DNA of 54,355 bases from Planctomycetota bacterium (GTDB lineage Bacteria; Planctomycetota; Planctomycetia; Planctomycetales; Planctomycetaceae): positions 1 through 54,355 of the forward strand of contig JAURQH010000075.1 of NCBI GenBank assembly GCA_030836185.1, given 5' to 3'. The notes beneath the pieces were generated by a model that saw only the letters and a list, made by a program, of their open reading frames with translations, had not been told where the DNA came from and did no database searches. Of the stretch, positions 26,728-36,246 are shown one piece after another. The position numbers and the translations under genes were made by a program. Positions within the stretch are counted from its first letter, which is position 1. Every line of letters starts with the position of its first letter.

Positions 26728-28536
26728 ATGGCTCGCAGACGACTTGAACAATCGACCGCCGACTATCTTGCCATCGCGATCAGTCCTGTCCTGATCATGC
26801 TATTGGTCGGGAGTCTCGTCTTCTTTTTGCAAGAAGTGAGTTATGACGGTCAGTTTGAAGGACGTGTTCGTTGGATGCTGGGTTGGTTTGTGTTTGCGAC
26901 AGTGTTGATCTCGCGCATCGGAATTGAATTCGGGAAAGCACACGCCTCGATGTATGCCGGCGCTTTGGCTTTTGCGTGTACTGTTTTCGCGTTTCGGTTT
27001 CTGGAAGAGTACATCGTGGGGATTATTGTTCTGATGGCAGTGATCTGGTGGTGCGTCAATAAACTGACATGGGATTGCACCGTCATCGATGATTCGATTG
27101 AGGTGACCTCTGCGGGACTATTACAGCAATCGGGGATGGATGCCCCGCCCGACGAAGAAGAGGAAGCCCCTGTTGAATCTGAGAAACAACGGAAACGAAG
27201 ACTGCGGCGCGAACAATTGCTCGGCGAAGCAGGCGATGTCCAGCCTTCTGACGAAACAACCGATCCTGCCGAATTGCCTGTTTCTGCGGGGAAGGCACGC
27301 TCTCCCGGAGTCTGGGTGGTTTACTTTTCGTTGGCAGCACTCCCTCTGTTTGGAATCGGGCAAGCGTTTCTGCCGACAGCAGAGGGATCTGTCCGAGAAG
27401 GATTTCTTTTCTTGTGGGTCTATGTGGCCTCCGCATTGGGTCTCTTTTTGACGACCAGTTTCCTCGGGTTGAGGAGATATTTGCGTCAGCGGCGTATTAA
27501 AATGCCAACCAGTATCACGGCTGCCTGGATCACATCGGGAGTGGTCATCATGTTACTGGTTTTGGGCCTTGGCATGTTGATTCCGAGACCTCATTCAGGA
27601 ACCTCGGTGACCGCCTTGCTCGATAGTTTTACGAAAGATCAATCCGCGTCAAACATAGCTCTCAGTAGCAATGATGCCGGTGAAGGAGAGGGGCGACGAG
27701 CAGGGAAAGTCGACGAGAATTCTGAAGACCCTGGCGACAAAATGTCTCAGGAAGGAAAACCGACTGACTCGGAAGGTGACGGCAAAAAATCCGGGGAGTC
27801 TGATCAGAAAGGGAAGTCCGAAAAAGGGAAAGACCAACAGTCTCAAGAGAGTGGGGCAGCCAAGAAGAAAGAACAACAGGATCAGAAGAAACAACAAGCC
27901 GGCGCATCAGAAAAGCAACAAGAGGGCAAGGATGGCAACAAACAGTCTGATTCTTCATCCTCGTCGGCAAAGTCTCCTTCGTCAAAAATGCCTCAGTTTG
28001 CCTCAGGGCTGAAGTGGATTTTGTATGTCGTGTTCGGGGTGGTGATTTTGTGGGCCTTGTGGAAAAACCGTCACGACCTTGCGGCGGGAGCGCGTGAATT
28101 CTTTCAATCCATCGCCAACTTCTGGGCCAACCTGTTTGGCAGAAAAAAGAAGAAGAAACAGAAAGAGTCGGAAGATGACATCGAATCCCCTCTCAACATC
28201 GGACCTGCGGTTAAATCGTTTGCCGCATATGAAAACCCGTTCATAACAGGTTTGGCGGATCGAATGTCGCCCGATGCTCTCGTGCTCTACACCGAAGAAG
28301 CCTTCCGGGCGTTTGCTCGAGAATCAGACATCGAAACCGGTGAGGAGATCACGGCCACAGAAGTTGGTCACGAAGTTGCCGGGCAATTTCCCGATCTCGC
28401 AGAGCCGATACGGTTTCTCACCACGGCTCATTCCCGTATCCTGTATTCCTCGCGTCCACCAACCTCGTTCGACATTAAGTTGCTGGAACAACTATGGACC
28501 GGCATGACACGCCGAGAACCGCAAACGGTAGGATGA
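26728..28536 (+). CDS. Multi-pass DUF4129-type membrane protein
   Basis: 602 residues from the ATG at 26728. About seven hydrophobic helices are visible: pairs near 16-35 and 50-70, two more near 75-115, then about 210-230, 240-260 and 280-300. A low-complexity loop of some 130 residues (about 320-450) rich in Lys, Gln, Glu, Ser and Gly follows, e.g. KKKEQQDQKKQQAGASEKQQ. Another helix (GLKWILYVVFGVVILWALWK) and a basic stretch (GRKKKKKQKE) lead to a C-terminal DUF4129-like domain: FAAYENPF, then ALVLYTEEAFRAFARE and TATEVGHEVAGQFPDL. DUF4129 proteins usually sit beside moxR-DUF58 and transglutaminase genes. Here moxR-DUF58 is 3 kb downstream, with argC and a sulfatase in between. Confidence 0.82.
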   Translation: MARRRLEQSTADYLAIAISPVLIMLLVGSLVFFLQEVSYDGQFEGRVRWMLGWFVFATVLISRIGIEFGKAHASMYAGALAFACTVFAFRFLEEYIVGIIVLMAVIWWCVNKLTWDCTVIDDSIEVTSAGLLQQSGMDAPPDEEEEAPVESEKQRKRRLRREQLLGEAGDVQPSDETTDPAELPVSAGKARSPGVWVVYFSLAALPLFGIGQAFLPTAEGSVREGFLFLWVYVASALGLFLTTSFLGLRRYLRQRRIKMPTSITAAWITSGVVIMLLVLGLGMLIPRPHSGTSVTALLDSFTKDQSASNIALSSNDAGEGEGRRAGKVDENSEDPGDKMSQEGKPTDSEGDGKKSGESDQKGKSEKGKDQQSQESGAAKKKEQQDQKKQQAGASEKQQEGKDGNKQSDSSSSSAKSPSSKMPQFASGLKWILYVVFGVVILWALWKNRHDLAAGAREFFQSIANFWANLFGRKKKKKQKESEDDIESPLNIGPAVKSFAAYENPFITGLADRMSPDALVLYTEEAFRAFARESDIETGEEITATEVGHEVAGQFPDLAEPIRFLTTAHSRILYSSRPPTSFDIKLLEQLWTGMTRREPQTVG

Positions 28537-28626
28537 TGTGAACAATTAGGACTCAATGGTGTCTTAATGATGTTACGGACGTTGATTCAGTAAATAGAAT
28601 TTGAAAAAGAACCAAACGGACCAACC

Positions 28627-29640
28627 ATGCCCAAAGTCGGAATTCTCGGTGCCACTGGATACACCGCTTACGAACTGATTCGTATCTTGCTACGAAATCC
28701 AGAGGTTGAGATTGTCGCCGCCACAACTCGGCAAGAAGGCAATCCACCGATTCATGAAATTCACCCGTCTCTTTATGGGCGGCTCGACCTGAATTGCGAA
28801 AACCTTTCTGCTGAGGAAGTTGGACAACGCTGTGATTACGTTTTCTGTGCGTTACCACATGTTGCCAGCATGACGGCGGTCCCCGACTTACTCGCGGGAG
28901 GCGCTAAAGTGATTGATCTATCGGCTGATTATCGGTTGACCGATCCTGCCGTCTATGAAAAGTGGTACGGTCACGTGCATACCGATCCGACTCGTTTGGG
29001 AGACACTGTGTACGGTTTGCCCGAACTGTATCGTGACAAAATTCCTGGAAGCGATCTTGTCGCCAATCCTGGCTGCTACACAAGTACATCAATTCTCGCA
29101 CTGACTCCATTGGTGCAAAACAATCTCGTCGAACCAAACGGAATCGTCATTGATGCCAAGAGTGGTGTTTCAGGAGCGGGCCGCAATCCCAAATTGGGGA
29201 CTCTGTATGCTGAGTGCAACGAAAGCCTTTCCGCATACGGCGTGGGAACTCATCGACATCAACCCGAAATCGAGCAGATTCTCTCGGATGTTTCCGGTCG
29301 CGATGTTGCAGTGACGTTCACACCACATTTGATCCCGATGGATCGCGGCATTCTTTGTACGATTTACCCGCAACTGAAAGAGTCGACCACTCAAGAAAAT
29401 TTATTAGGGCTGTATCGAGAGTTCTATGCAGACAGCCCGTTCGTGCGGATTGTCGATCATCTGCCCAAAACGAAGGATGTTGCGCAAACCAACTACATCG
29501 ACATCACTGTTCGCTTCAATCGTGACCAACTCATTGTGTTGGCGGCACTCGACAATCTGATCAAAGGTGCTGCGGGAGTCGCCGTGCAAAACTTCAATCT
29601 TTTGGCGGGCTTTGATGAGACAACTGCGCTGCTTATCTGA
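28627..29640 (+). CDS. argC: N-acetyl-gamma-glutamyl-phosphate reductase
   Basis: 337 residues, full length. The NADP-binding N-terminus is [20 protein letters not shown]. The catalytic Cys150 lies in [15 protein letters not shown], and the conserved His is in the [13 protein letters not shown] segment. The C-terminal [19 protein letters not shown] is also diagnostic. It reduces N-acetylglutamyl phosphate to the semialdehyde, the third step of arginine biosynthesis. No other arg gene is in the window, so it is outside an arg operon, common in this phylum. Its end faces the sulfatase gene 12 bp away. Confidence 0.97.
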   Translation: MPKVGILGATGYTAYELIRILLRNPEVEIVAATTRQEGNPPIHEIHPSLYGRLDLNCENLSAEEVGQRCDYVFCALPHVASMTAVPDLLAGGAKVIDLSADYRLTDPAVYEKWYGHVHTDPTRLGDTVYGLPELYRDKIPGSDLVANPGCYTSTSILALTPLVQNNLVEPNGIVIDAKSGVSGAGRNPKLGTLYAECNESLSAYGVGTHRHQPEIEQILSDVSGRDVAVTFTPHLIPMDRGILCTIYPQLKESTTQENLLGLYREFYADSPFVRIVDHLPKTKDVAQTNYIDITVRFNRDQLIVLAALDNLIKGAAGVAVQNFNLLAGFDETTALLI

Positions 29641-29652
29641 AATACTTAAGCG

Positions 29653-31308
29653 TCAGTCTTGAGTAGCCTGAGCACGCATGTCTCGATTGATTTGATTCCA
29701 AAGCAGTTGCATTTTGGTCATCTGTTCGCGATTGAGCGGGGTCAAGTTATTCGACTCATCCCGATCCTCGGCAATATTGTAGAGAGCCCAATCTACACTG
29801 TTATCATCTGCGGAAACAACTTTCCAATCACCCTGTCGTAGCGCGTGGTGACCGTCGTGGCTGAAGTAGAGATATTCACGATCGATGGAGACGTCTTTGG
29901 CGAAAGAAGGAACCAAACTTTTTCCAGACAGCGAAGGAGCAGTCGTTCCGTTCCATTTTTCATTCCAAGTGACGCCGGCGACATCGAGAATCGTGGGCAC
30001 AATGTCAATCACATGCCCAAGCGTCTGTCGGATTTCCCCCGAAGATGGAACCTGTTTTGGCCAATGTACTATGAACGAGGTCGAAATTCCTCCTTCATGC
30101 ACCCAGGATTTATGACGGCGGAAGGGAGTATTGGCGGCGGTTGACCAGCCGGGGCCAAGGCATAAATACGATTCTGCCGAGCCGGGGATGGCTTCAGGGT
30201 CATGCAAGTCACCACGAATGATCTGTTCGGCGGAAGCGCCATTGTCTGAACAGAACAAGATCAAAGTATTATCGACAGCGTTCATGGCCGTCAATTGCTT
30301 AATCACCAAACCGATGACTTGATCCATACGATCAATCATGGCTGCATGAATGGCCATTTTCAGGGCTTGAAACTCTTTCTGCTCGTCGGTGAGTGTCTCC
30401 CAAGCGACGGCAGTGGGAACTTCCCCCGGACCAATGTCTTGCATTAATTTTTCAGCGGCAAGATTCCAGCGAGGAAAGGTTTCTGATTCTAATGCCGAGA
30501 GTTCTGCATTGGGCAGTAAGCCGCTTTCTTTGAGAAACTTCAGTCGTTTTTCCCGATGGATGTCCCATCCCTGTGTGAAGGTTTCTTTGTACTTCTGGAC
30601 ATCCTCCTGCAAGGCATGCAGAGGGAAGTGGGGTGAGGTGAAGGCGAGATATAAAAAGAACGGCTTGTCGGCATGTTCGTCCTGATGCTGATTCAAAAAC
30701 TTGATTCCATATTCACCGATAGCTTCTGTCGCATAAAAGCTCCCATCGTTTTCGACGGAGGGTTGATTCTTGTCATCCAATGAAATACGCCGGGGAGAAA
30801 AGAAACGGTCCTGATCAGAGATCTTGTAAGACCGATCAAAGCCTCCTTGAGCGACAACTTCTTCTGCCGCACGGACGTGCCATTTCCCCGAATGATAACT
30901 GCGGTAGCCGGCAGTCTTCAGGTAGTGAGGTAACATTCGCGTCCATTTTGGCAGCGTTTTCTGAGGGGGATCCATACCGACTTGTTGCGGGTAGTAACCG
31001 GTTAACAACGCGGCTCTTGTCGGCCAGCAACGGGCGGTATTGTAAAATTGTGCATAACGAAGTCCATTGTTCGCCAATGTGTCGAGATTTGGTGTCTCAA
31101 TTTGGCTGCCATAACAACCCAAATCAGAAAAACCGAGATCATCTGCCAGGATGACGACAATATTGGGTTTGGTAGGTTTTGGGAGAGGTTTGGTCGTCGG
31201 TGCGACCTGCGAATCATTTTTCTGGGAAGGTGCCTCCGTTTGTGCAAACGCGCAAGGAGAGACAAGAAAAATCAGGCAAAGAGTCAAGTTCAAACATCGC
31301 AACGGCAT
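29653..31308 (-). CDS. Secreted arylsulfatase-family protein (CWPTR)
   Basis: 551 residues from the ATG at 31308, with GGAG upstream and a signal peptide (MPLRCLNLTLCLIFLVSPCAFAQ). The catalytic fold begins with PNIVVILADDLGFSDLGCYG (metal-binding Asp pair). The formylglycine motif is FYNTARCWPTRAALLTGYYP: Cys94 in C-x-P-x-R, so it needs conversion to FGly. Further hallmarks are GYRSYHSGKWHV, NTLILFCSDNGASAEQ and the PFRRHKSWVHEGGISTSFIV segment. The C-terminal subdomain is complete. It should cleave a sulfate ester in the periplasm or outside; the substrate is not readable. It lies between argC and moxR in reverse orientation to both, so it is a separate unit. Confidence 0.95.
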   Translation of the reverse strand: MPLRCLNLTLCLIFLVSPCAFAQTEAPSQKNDSQVAPTTKPLPKPTKPNIVVILADDLGFSDLGCYGSQIETPNLDTLANNGLRYAQFYNTARCWPTRAALLTGYYPQQVGMDPPQKTLPKWTRMLPHYLKTAGYRSYHSGKWHVRAAEEVVAQGGFDRSYKISDQDRFFSPRRISLDDKNQPSVENDGSFYATEAIGEYGIKFLNQHQDEHADKPFFLYLAFTSPHFPLHALQEDVQKYKETFTQGWDIHREKRLKFLKESGLLPNAELSALESETFPRWNLAAEKLMQDIGPGEVPTAVAWETLTDEQKEFQALKMAIHAAMIDRMDQVIGLVIKQLTAMNAVDNTLILFCSDNGASAEQIIRGDLHDPEAIPGSAESYLCLGPGWSTAANTPFRRHKSWVHEGGISTSFIVHWPKQVPSSGEIRQTLGHVIDIVPTILDVAGVTWNEKWNGTTAPSLSGKSLVPSFAKDVSIDREYLYFSHDGHHALRQGDWKVVSADDNSVDWALYNIAEDRDESNNLTPLNREQMTKMQLLWNQINRDMRAQATQD

Positions 31309-31587
31309 TATCAAACAACTCCGGGTCGGCGTGAGTGAGTAAGGGGGCCCGAGAAGATCGCCTCCCTGCCGAACAAGACGCGATTTGTTCAATCATTAAC
31401 TCTCAACGTCTGGAACTCAACAGGAGGATCTGGAGAAAATGAAAAATCCGTCAATCCACGATGAATTTGCCAATAAACACCACCAGGAAGTTTCGGATTG
31501 TGTCTCGATTCGAGTCGTTCGCCCGCTTAGAATGACCATCCTCGATTTTCAAGATATATGAACTCGTGTTGGACACTTTCAATACTT

Positions 31588-32547
31588 ATGGAACTCTCTC
31601 AGATTGAAACCCGCTTTGAGCAGTCACTGGCTGAAATCGCCAAAGTGATTGTTGGTCAGGAAGAACTGGTCGAAGCGGTGCTCGTGGCACTACTTTCCGA
31701 AGGCAACGTCTTGATTGAAGGAGTTCCGGGACTCGGTAAAACCTTGTTGGTGAACACGCTCAGTCATGTTCTCTCGTGTGAGTTTCGGAGGATCCAGTTC
31801 ACTCCCGACCTGATGCCTTCCGACATCACCGGTCACTCGATTTACGACATGAAAGATAACGAGTTCAATTTCAATCCTGGCCCTTTGTTTACAAACCTCT
31901 TATTGGCGGATGAAATTAATCGCGCTCCCGCAAAGACGCAGTCCGCGCTGCTCGAAGCAATGCAGGAACGACAAGTCACCGTTGATGGTGTCACGTATCA
32001 GCTCGAACCACCATTTATCACCATTGCCACACAAAACCCGTTGGAGCAGGAAGGAACCTACCCACTTCCCGAGGCCCAACTGGACCGCTTCATGTTCAAG
32101 CTGCTTGTCGATTATCCGACACAAGATCAAGAAAACGACATTCTCGATGTCTTCGCTTCGGGGAAAGACAATCGACAATTAAGTCAGTTTGAACTTTCGA
32201 GCATTCTTGACGGCGAAACAATTAAGTCGATCCAAAATGCCGTGAAGCAAGTGATCATTGAGCCTCAAGTCATTCAGTACATCACCTCGATCGTACATAA
32301 AACTCGTTCCTGGCATTCTGTGGAAGTGGGAGCCAGTCCGAGAGCCGGCGTGAACCTGTTGATCGCCTCCCGTACTTTGGCTGCATGCCGAGGAAGAGAC
32401 TTCGTCATCCCTGATGACATCAAAGAGCTTTCACCCTGGGTGCTACGCCATCGTTTGCGCTTAAAGCCGGAATCAGAAATCGAGGGAATCAATGTCGAAG
32501 ACGTGATTCGTGAAATTCTCGATTCGGTGGAGGCACCTCGCCAATGA
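31588..32547 (+). CDS. MoxR-family AAA+ ATPase
   Basis: 319 residues from the ATG at 31588. Walker A is GVPGLGKT (45-52), Walker B LLLADEINRAPAKTQSALLE, sensor I ITIATQNPLEQEGTYPLPEAQLDRF, and the arginine/sensor II region is SPRAGVNLLIASRTLA. The N-terminus (VIVGQEELVEAVLVALLSEG) is typical for MoxR. These cytoplasmic ATPases act as chaperone-like partners of vWA-domain proteins, and the DUF58 gene starts in its stop codon (ATGA overlap), so the two form an operon. The DUF4129 gene at 26728 is likely a further member of the same functional set, although not adjacent. Confidence 0.95.
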   Translation: MELSQIETRFEQSLAEIAKVIVGQEELVEAVLVALLSEGNVLIEGVPGLGKTLLVNTLSHVLSCEFRRIQFTPDLMPSDITGHSIYDMKDNEFNFNPGPLFTNLLLADEINRAPAKTQSALLEAMQERQVTVDGVTYQLEPPFITIATQNPLEQEGTYPLPEAQLDRFMFKLLVDYPTQDQENDILDVFASGKDNRQLSQFELSSILDGETIKSIQNAVKQVIIEPQVIQYITSIVHKTRSWHSVEVGASPRAGVNLLIASRTLAACRGRDFVIPDDIKELSPWVLRHRLRLKPESEIEGINVEDVIREILDSVEAPRQ

Positions 32548-33854
32548 TGCCGAGAGCTAGGCTCATCGGACTGATGATGGTGTTCCTGATTCCCTTGACT
32601 CTGGGAGTCTGGTGGCCGCCAGCACGAGTGATTGGAATCTTCGGCAGTGCCGGCTTGATGATCTTTTCGTTGATTGATTTGGTGCTGTCACCCTCTCCAC
32701 GCAAAATTGATGTGCAGCGTCAAGCGAATGACATTTTAAGCGTGGGGGCCAATAATCCAGTCCAGATATTTTTGCGGAATCGAAATGCGACCAAAGTGAC
32801 GTTGAGTGTCCACGATGAACCTCCCGCTCCCTGTGACTTCGAAGACTTACCTTTCACACAAACTTTACAGCCCGACAAAGTCCACTCGCAGACTTATCTG
32901 GTGACTCCCCATCATCGAGGAAAAAATCAATTCGGCACCATTTTCCTGCAAATCGTGAGTCGCTGTGGATTATGGGATATGACTCTGGAAGTCAATCTCC
33001 CGCAAGAAGTGAAAATCTATCCTGATATACAAGCTGTTCGCGGCGTTGAATTACTGGCGAGAATGAATCGTCTCGCTGAAGCCGGCGTGCGGTTATCCAG
33101 ACTGAAAGGTCGAGGGAGCGAATTTGATCGCTTGCGAGAATATCGACGCGAAGACGAATATCGCAGCATCGACTGGAAAGCAACGGCCCGCCATAACGAA
33201 TTGATCAGTCGGGAATACGTCGTCGAGAAGAATCAAAATGTCCTCTTCGTTTTGGATTCGGGACGTTCGATGTGTAACGAACATGATGGCATTACCCACT
33301 TCGACCGCGCGCTGAACGCCGTGATACTGCTGAGTTATATCGCTCTCAGACAAGGAGATACCGTCGGCATGTTGGTGGGATCCAACAAATTCGAACGCTG
33401 GATTCCCCCCGTCCGGGGCCAGAACGGTGTGCAATCACTCATTCGGCAAAGCTACGATCTGGTCCCGACTTATGACGCGACCGACTACGATATGCTGACC
33501 CAGCAATTACGGACTCGCCATCGAAAGCGATCTCTTGTCGTCTTGGTCACTCACGCCCTCGATGATGTCCATCTGGAATTGATCGGTCGAGGAATGCGGC
33601 AAATGAGAAAACCTCACCTCGTTCTCGGAGGATTCCTCAAAAACGTACAGCTTCACGAACGCCTCAATACATTTCCTCAAACGGATCGTGAAGCGTTTCA
33701 AATCGCCGCGGCCGCAGAGCTTGTCACGGCACAAACGATGCAGGTGAAGAAACTGGAACTTTCCGGTTTGCTGGTCCTAAATGCGTTGCCGCAAGAGTTT
33801 TCTTCGGGGCTCATCAGCCAATACCTGGAGATTAAAGCCCGTCATCTGCTGTGA
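32544..33854 (+). CDS. DUF58 (vWA-like) protein
   Basis: 436 residues overlapping moxR by 4 bp. Two N-terminal transmembrane segments (GLMMVFLIPLTLGVWWPP and VIGIFGSAGLMIFSLIDLVL) are followed by a beta-sandwich. DUF58 itself shows GRGSEFDRLREYRREDEYRS, then IDWKATARHNELISREY and the vWA-like NVLFVLDSGRSM (DxS, a MIDAS start). A C-terminal region ends in an unremarkable helix. This is the standard partner of MoxR ATPases. The pair often works in envelope maturation or assembly; a specific client cannot be named. Confidence 0.93.
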   Translation: MMPRARLIGLMMVFLIPLTLGVWWPPARVIGIFGSAGLMIFSLIDLVLSPSPRKIDVQRQANDILSVGANNPVQIFLRNRNATKVTLSVHDEPPAPCDFEDLPFTQTLQPDKVHSQTYLVTPHHRGKNQFGTIFLQIVSRCGLWDMTLEVNLPQEVKIYPDIQAVRGVELLARMNRLAEAGVRLSRLKGRGSEFDRLREYRREDEYRSIDWKATARHNELISREYVVEKNQNVLFVLDSGRSMCNEHDGITHFDRALNAVILLSYIALRQGDTVGMLVGSNKFERWIPPVRGQNGVQSLIRQSYDLVPTYDATDYDMLTQQLRTRHRKRSLVVLVTHALDDVHLELIGRGMRQMRKPHLVLGGFLKNVQLHERLNTFPQTDREAFQIAAAAELVTAQTMQVKKLELSGLLVLNALPQEFSSGLISQYLEIKARHLL

Positions 33855-33970
33855 AGATTTGCTGTGTTTTCCTCCAAAATTTGATCCATCACGTTTCGCA
33901 GGACAACCTCACCTCGAATCGATAGACTGGATCCATTCCATCGCCCTCTTCGTTTTGACTGCCTTGCCCT

Positions 33971-35155
33971 ATGTCGCCTCATACCTTTCGTCTGGTTTTG
34001 CTGGTTTCGTTTGCACACGCCATGGTGCATATGTTTGAGCATGCGTTGCCCGCCGTCGAACAGATGATTGGAGATGATTTTGGCGTCTCTAAAACACAAA
34101 CCGGCGCATTGGGAACTGCCTGGCGTTTACCATTTGGATTGGGGGCATTATTGGCTGGCTTCTTGACGGATCGATTTGGATCAAAACGGATGCTGCTGAT
34201 TTATCTATTGGGATGTATGGCGACATCGATTGGTGTTTGGTGGGCGCCAAGCTGGTCGATTCTCTTTTTGATGATGCTGTCGATGGGTACGTTTGCCAGC
34301 ATTTATCATCCTGCCGGTCTTTCCTTGTTATCACGAGAGACGACTCCCGAGACGCGGGGTAAAGCACTCGGCTGGCACGGGATATTTGGATCACTGGGAA
34401 TTGCTTTGGCACCGTTTTTGGCGTCGATTGTTTTTGCGACGGGCGCGGTCGGCTGGCAAGACTATTATCTGGTTTTGATTATTCCTGCCGCAGTCATTGC
34501 CGTGCTTCTGCTCAAATTAAAAGTGACCTCCGAAGAGCCTGCTGCACATGTCGAAGTTTCTCCAGAGGTAGAAAAGGCGTCAGAGAAAATTCCTTGGGAG
34601 CGGTTTCTGTTACTTGTTGCTGCGGGGGCGTTATCCGGGTTCGTCTATGCCTCCTTTCTGCACTTTCTCCCTCGCTACCTTGATAAAACCGGCATGCGGC
34701 CTGACGGCTGGTCGGCAGAAAGCTTTCGAAATTCACTCGCCACTGTCACATTGTTATGCGCGGCAGTGGGACAGGGAATTGCCGGACGTATCGCAGATCC
34801 CAAGAAATTACACCGACAATTGTCGGCAATCCTGTTGTTGAATGTGCCGCCGTTAGTCTGGATGGCCTTTGCTGATGGACCGTCGCGGTTATTGGCGACC
34901 TGTTTGCTAGCGTTAATTCATTTTATGAACCAACCCATTTACAATAGCTTGATCGCCGATTTGATTCCCAGCTCGCGACGCAGTACCGGTTACGGTTTTA
35001 GTAATTTAATGTGCTTCGGAATCGGGGCGTTCGGACCAGCTCTGACGGGCATGATCATCGATGAAAAAGTGATGTATCTCACTTTGGCAGGTGTGGCGAC
35101 CGCTTCGGGTGTGATGTCATTATTCGTTTGGCGAACGAGAGCACAGGCCACTTAA
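33971..35155 (+). CDS. MFS transporter
   Basis: 394 residues with about 12 hydrophobic segments and a central cytoplasmic loop near 190-205 (EEPAAHVEVSPEVEKASEKI). Loop 2-3 carries the family motif in the form AGFLTDRFGSKRMLLI, and the second half has the looser GIAGRIADPKKLHRQLSA. ASIYHPAGLSLLSRET in TM4 resembles fosmidomycin-resistance (Fsr)-like MFS members. The inner-membrane substrate is unknown; drug or organic-anion efflux are possible. It lies 116 bp after DUF58 on the same strand; there is no sign of functional linkage. Its end faces the sialidase-like gene 29 bp away. Confidence 0.85.
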   Translation: MSPHTFRLVLLVSFAHAMVHMFEHALPAVEQMIGDDFGVSKTQTGALGTAWRLPFGLGALLAGFLTDRFGSKRMLLIYLLGCMATSIGVWWAPSWSILFLMMLSMGTFASIYHPAGLSLLSRETTPETRGKALGWHGIFGSLGIALAPFLASIVFATGAVGWQDYYLVLIIPAAVIAVLLLKLKVTSEEPAAHVEVSPEVEKASEKIPWERFLLLVAAGALSGFVYASFLHFLPRYLDKTGMRPDGWSAESFRNSLATVTLLCAAVGQGIAGRIADPKKLHRQLSAILLLNVPPLVWMAFADGPSRLLATCLLALIHFMNQPIYNSLIADLIPSSRRSTGYGFSNLMCFGIGAFGPALTGMIIDEKVMYLTLAGVATASGVMSLFVWRTRAQAT

Positions 35156-35184
35156 TCGCCTCGTATGAACAAAATCTTGTGGAA

Positions 35185-36246
35185 TTATTCATCGACCTTC
35201 TGCAAGACATCCAAACGCAAAGTCGCCAGATAAATGGCCGACTTTCCTTCATGCGAAGAGTAATACGAAACCAGAACCCGGTTATTCTTTTGATCGATCA
35301 CAAAGCCCGGATAGCTGGTATCCCCACCGCTGGGTAATTCCAGGAGTTCTGTTAACTTTGCGGTCTCAATGTCTAGCCACCACAGCGCAGTTGTTGCCGT
35401 CTTTCCACCATATCCACGACTGCCAGCAAGCCACATTCCGTTCGGTAACTGCACGAAGTTCGGCCCGCCAAATGCTTTGTTCGATCTTGTGAACTTCCAG
35501 TCATTGTAAGGCGGATTTGCTTTGCCTATCCAACCGTAAGGTTCTTTTCCACCACGACGAATCATGGCAATCATAGTATCGTCTGCGAGAAATCGAAGTG
35601 TTGTTTCAGAGGGAAACGGGACATCAAGTGTTGCCACATGTTCAAAATGAATTCCATCGCGACTGCGGACCAGTTGTAACGCTCGATCACCCGTATTGGG
35701 GACCTGTTGTACGCATCCCCAGGCCCAGCCTTTGTGCCAGGTGATGCGCCATAACCAATCAAAACCGATGTTGGCTTCTTTGGGAAGAATGACTTTCTGT
35801 GGTTTCCTAAACGTGTCATTCTTGGGATCATAAAAAGCCACGCGGGATTCAATACCGACTCGCTTGGTATCGTGATAGAAAGACGCTCCCGAGTTGACCA
35901 TCAATCGACCGTCGGAAGTCATGCTCAGCTTGGGATCTCGCAAGTCGACATGTTTTTCATCGAGCAGCGCCACCGATTCCCAATTCATGCCGTCGTGCGA
36001 ACGAATCACACGGATCAGTCCATTGCGACCGGGAATATGTCCAGAGCCTTCGCGAAACGTGCAATACAGGTCGTCTTCAAAGCGGATGATGTCAGTGAAT
36101 GCTGAGTGTGCGGCTCGATTCCAAATTCGCTCCACCGTGACCACGTGTGTTTGGAGAACGGTCTCTTGAGCGAGAAGCTTGTCGAGAGGTTGCGTACCAA
36201 CAATGCTGGTAATAACAATCATCATAAAACCTCGAAACGCATTCAT
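35185..36246 (-). CDS. Secreted sialidase-like six-bladed propeller protein
   Basis: 353 residues with a signal-like N-terminus (MNAFRGFMMIVITSIVGTQP, then LDKLLAQE). Asp-box-like repeats occur at RVIRSHDGMNWESVALL and LVRSRDGIHFEHVATL, and the first strand FTDIIRFEDDLYCTFREG resembles the FRIP region of sialidase-fold proteins. Further blades show PNFVQLPNGMWLAGSRG and YPGFVIDQKNNRVLVSYYSS. Family members are called exo-alpha-sialidase, but the arginine triad is not certain by eye, so a general glycan-binding or hydrolase propeller is safer. The ATG overlaps the stop of the SGNH gene (ATGA), so the two are translationally coupled. Confidence 0.82.
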   Translation of the reverse strand: MNAFRGFMMIVITSIVGTQPLDKLLAQETVLQTHVVTVERIWNRAAHSAFTDIIRFEDDLYCTFREGSGHIPGRNGLIRVIRSHDGMNWESVALLDEKHVDLRDPKLSMTSDGRLMVNSGASFYHDTKRVGIESRVAFYDPKNDTFRKPQKVILPKEANIGFDWLWRITWHKGWAWGCVQQVPNTGDRALQLVRSRDGIHFEHVATLDVPFPSETTLRFLADDTMIAMIRRGGKEPYGWIGKANPPYNDWKFTRSNKAFGGPNFVQLPNGMWLAGSRGYGGKTATTALWWLDIETAKLTELLELPSGGDTSYPGFVIDQKNNRVLVSYYSSHEGKSAIYLATLRLDVLQKVDE

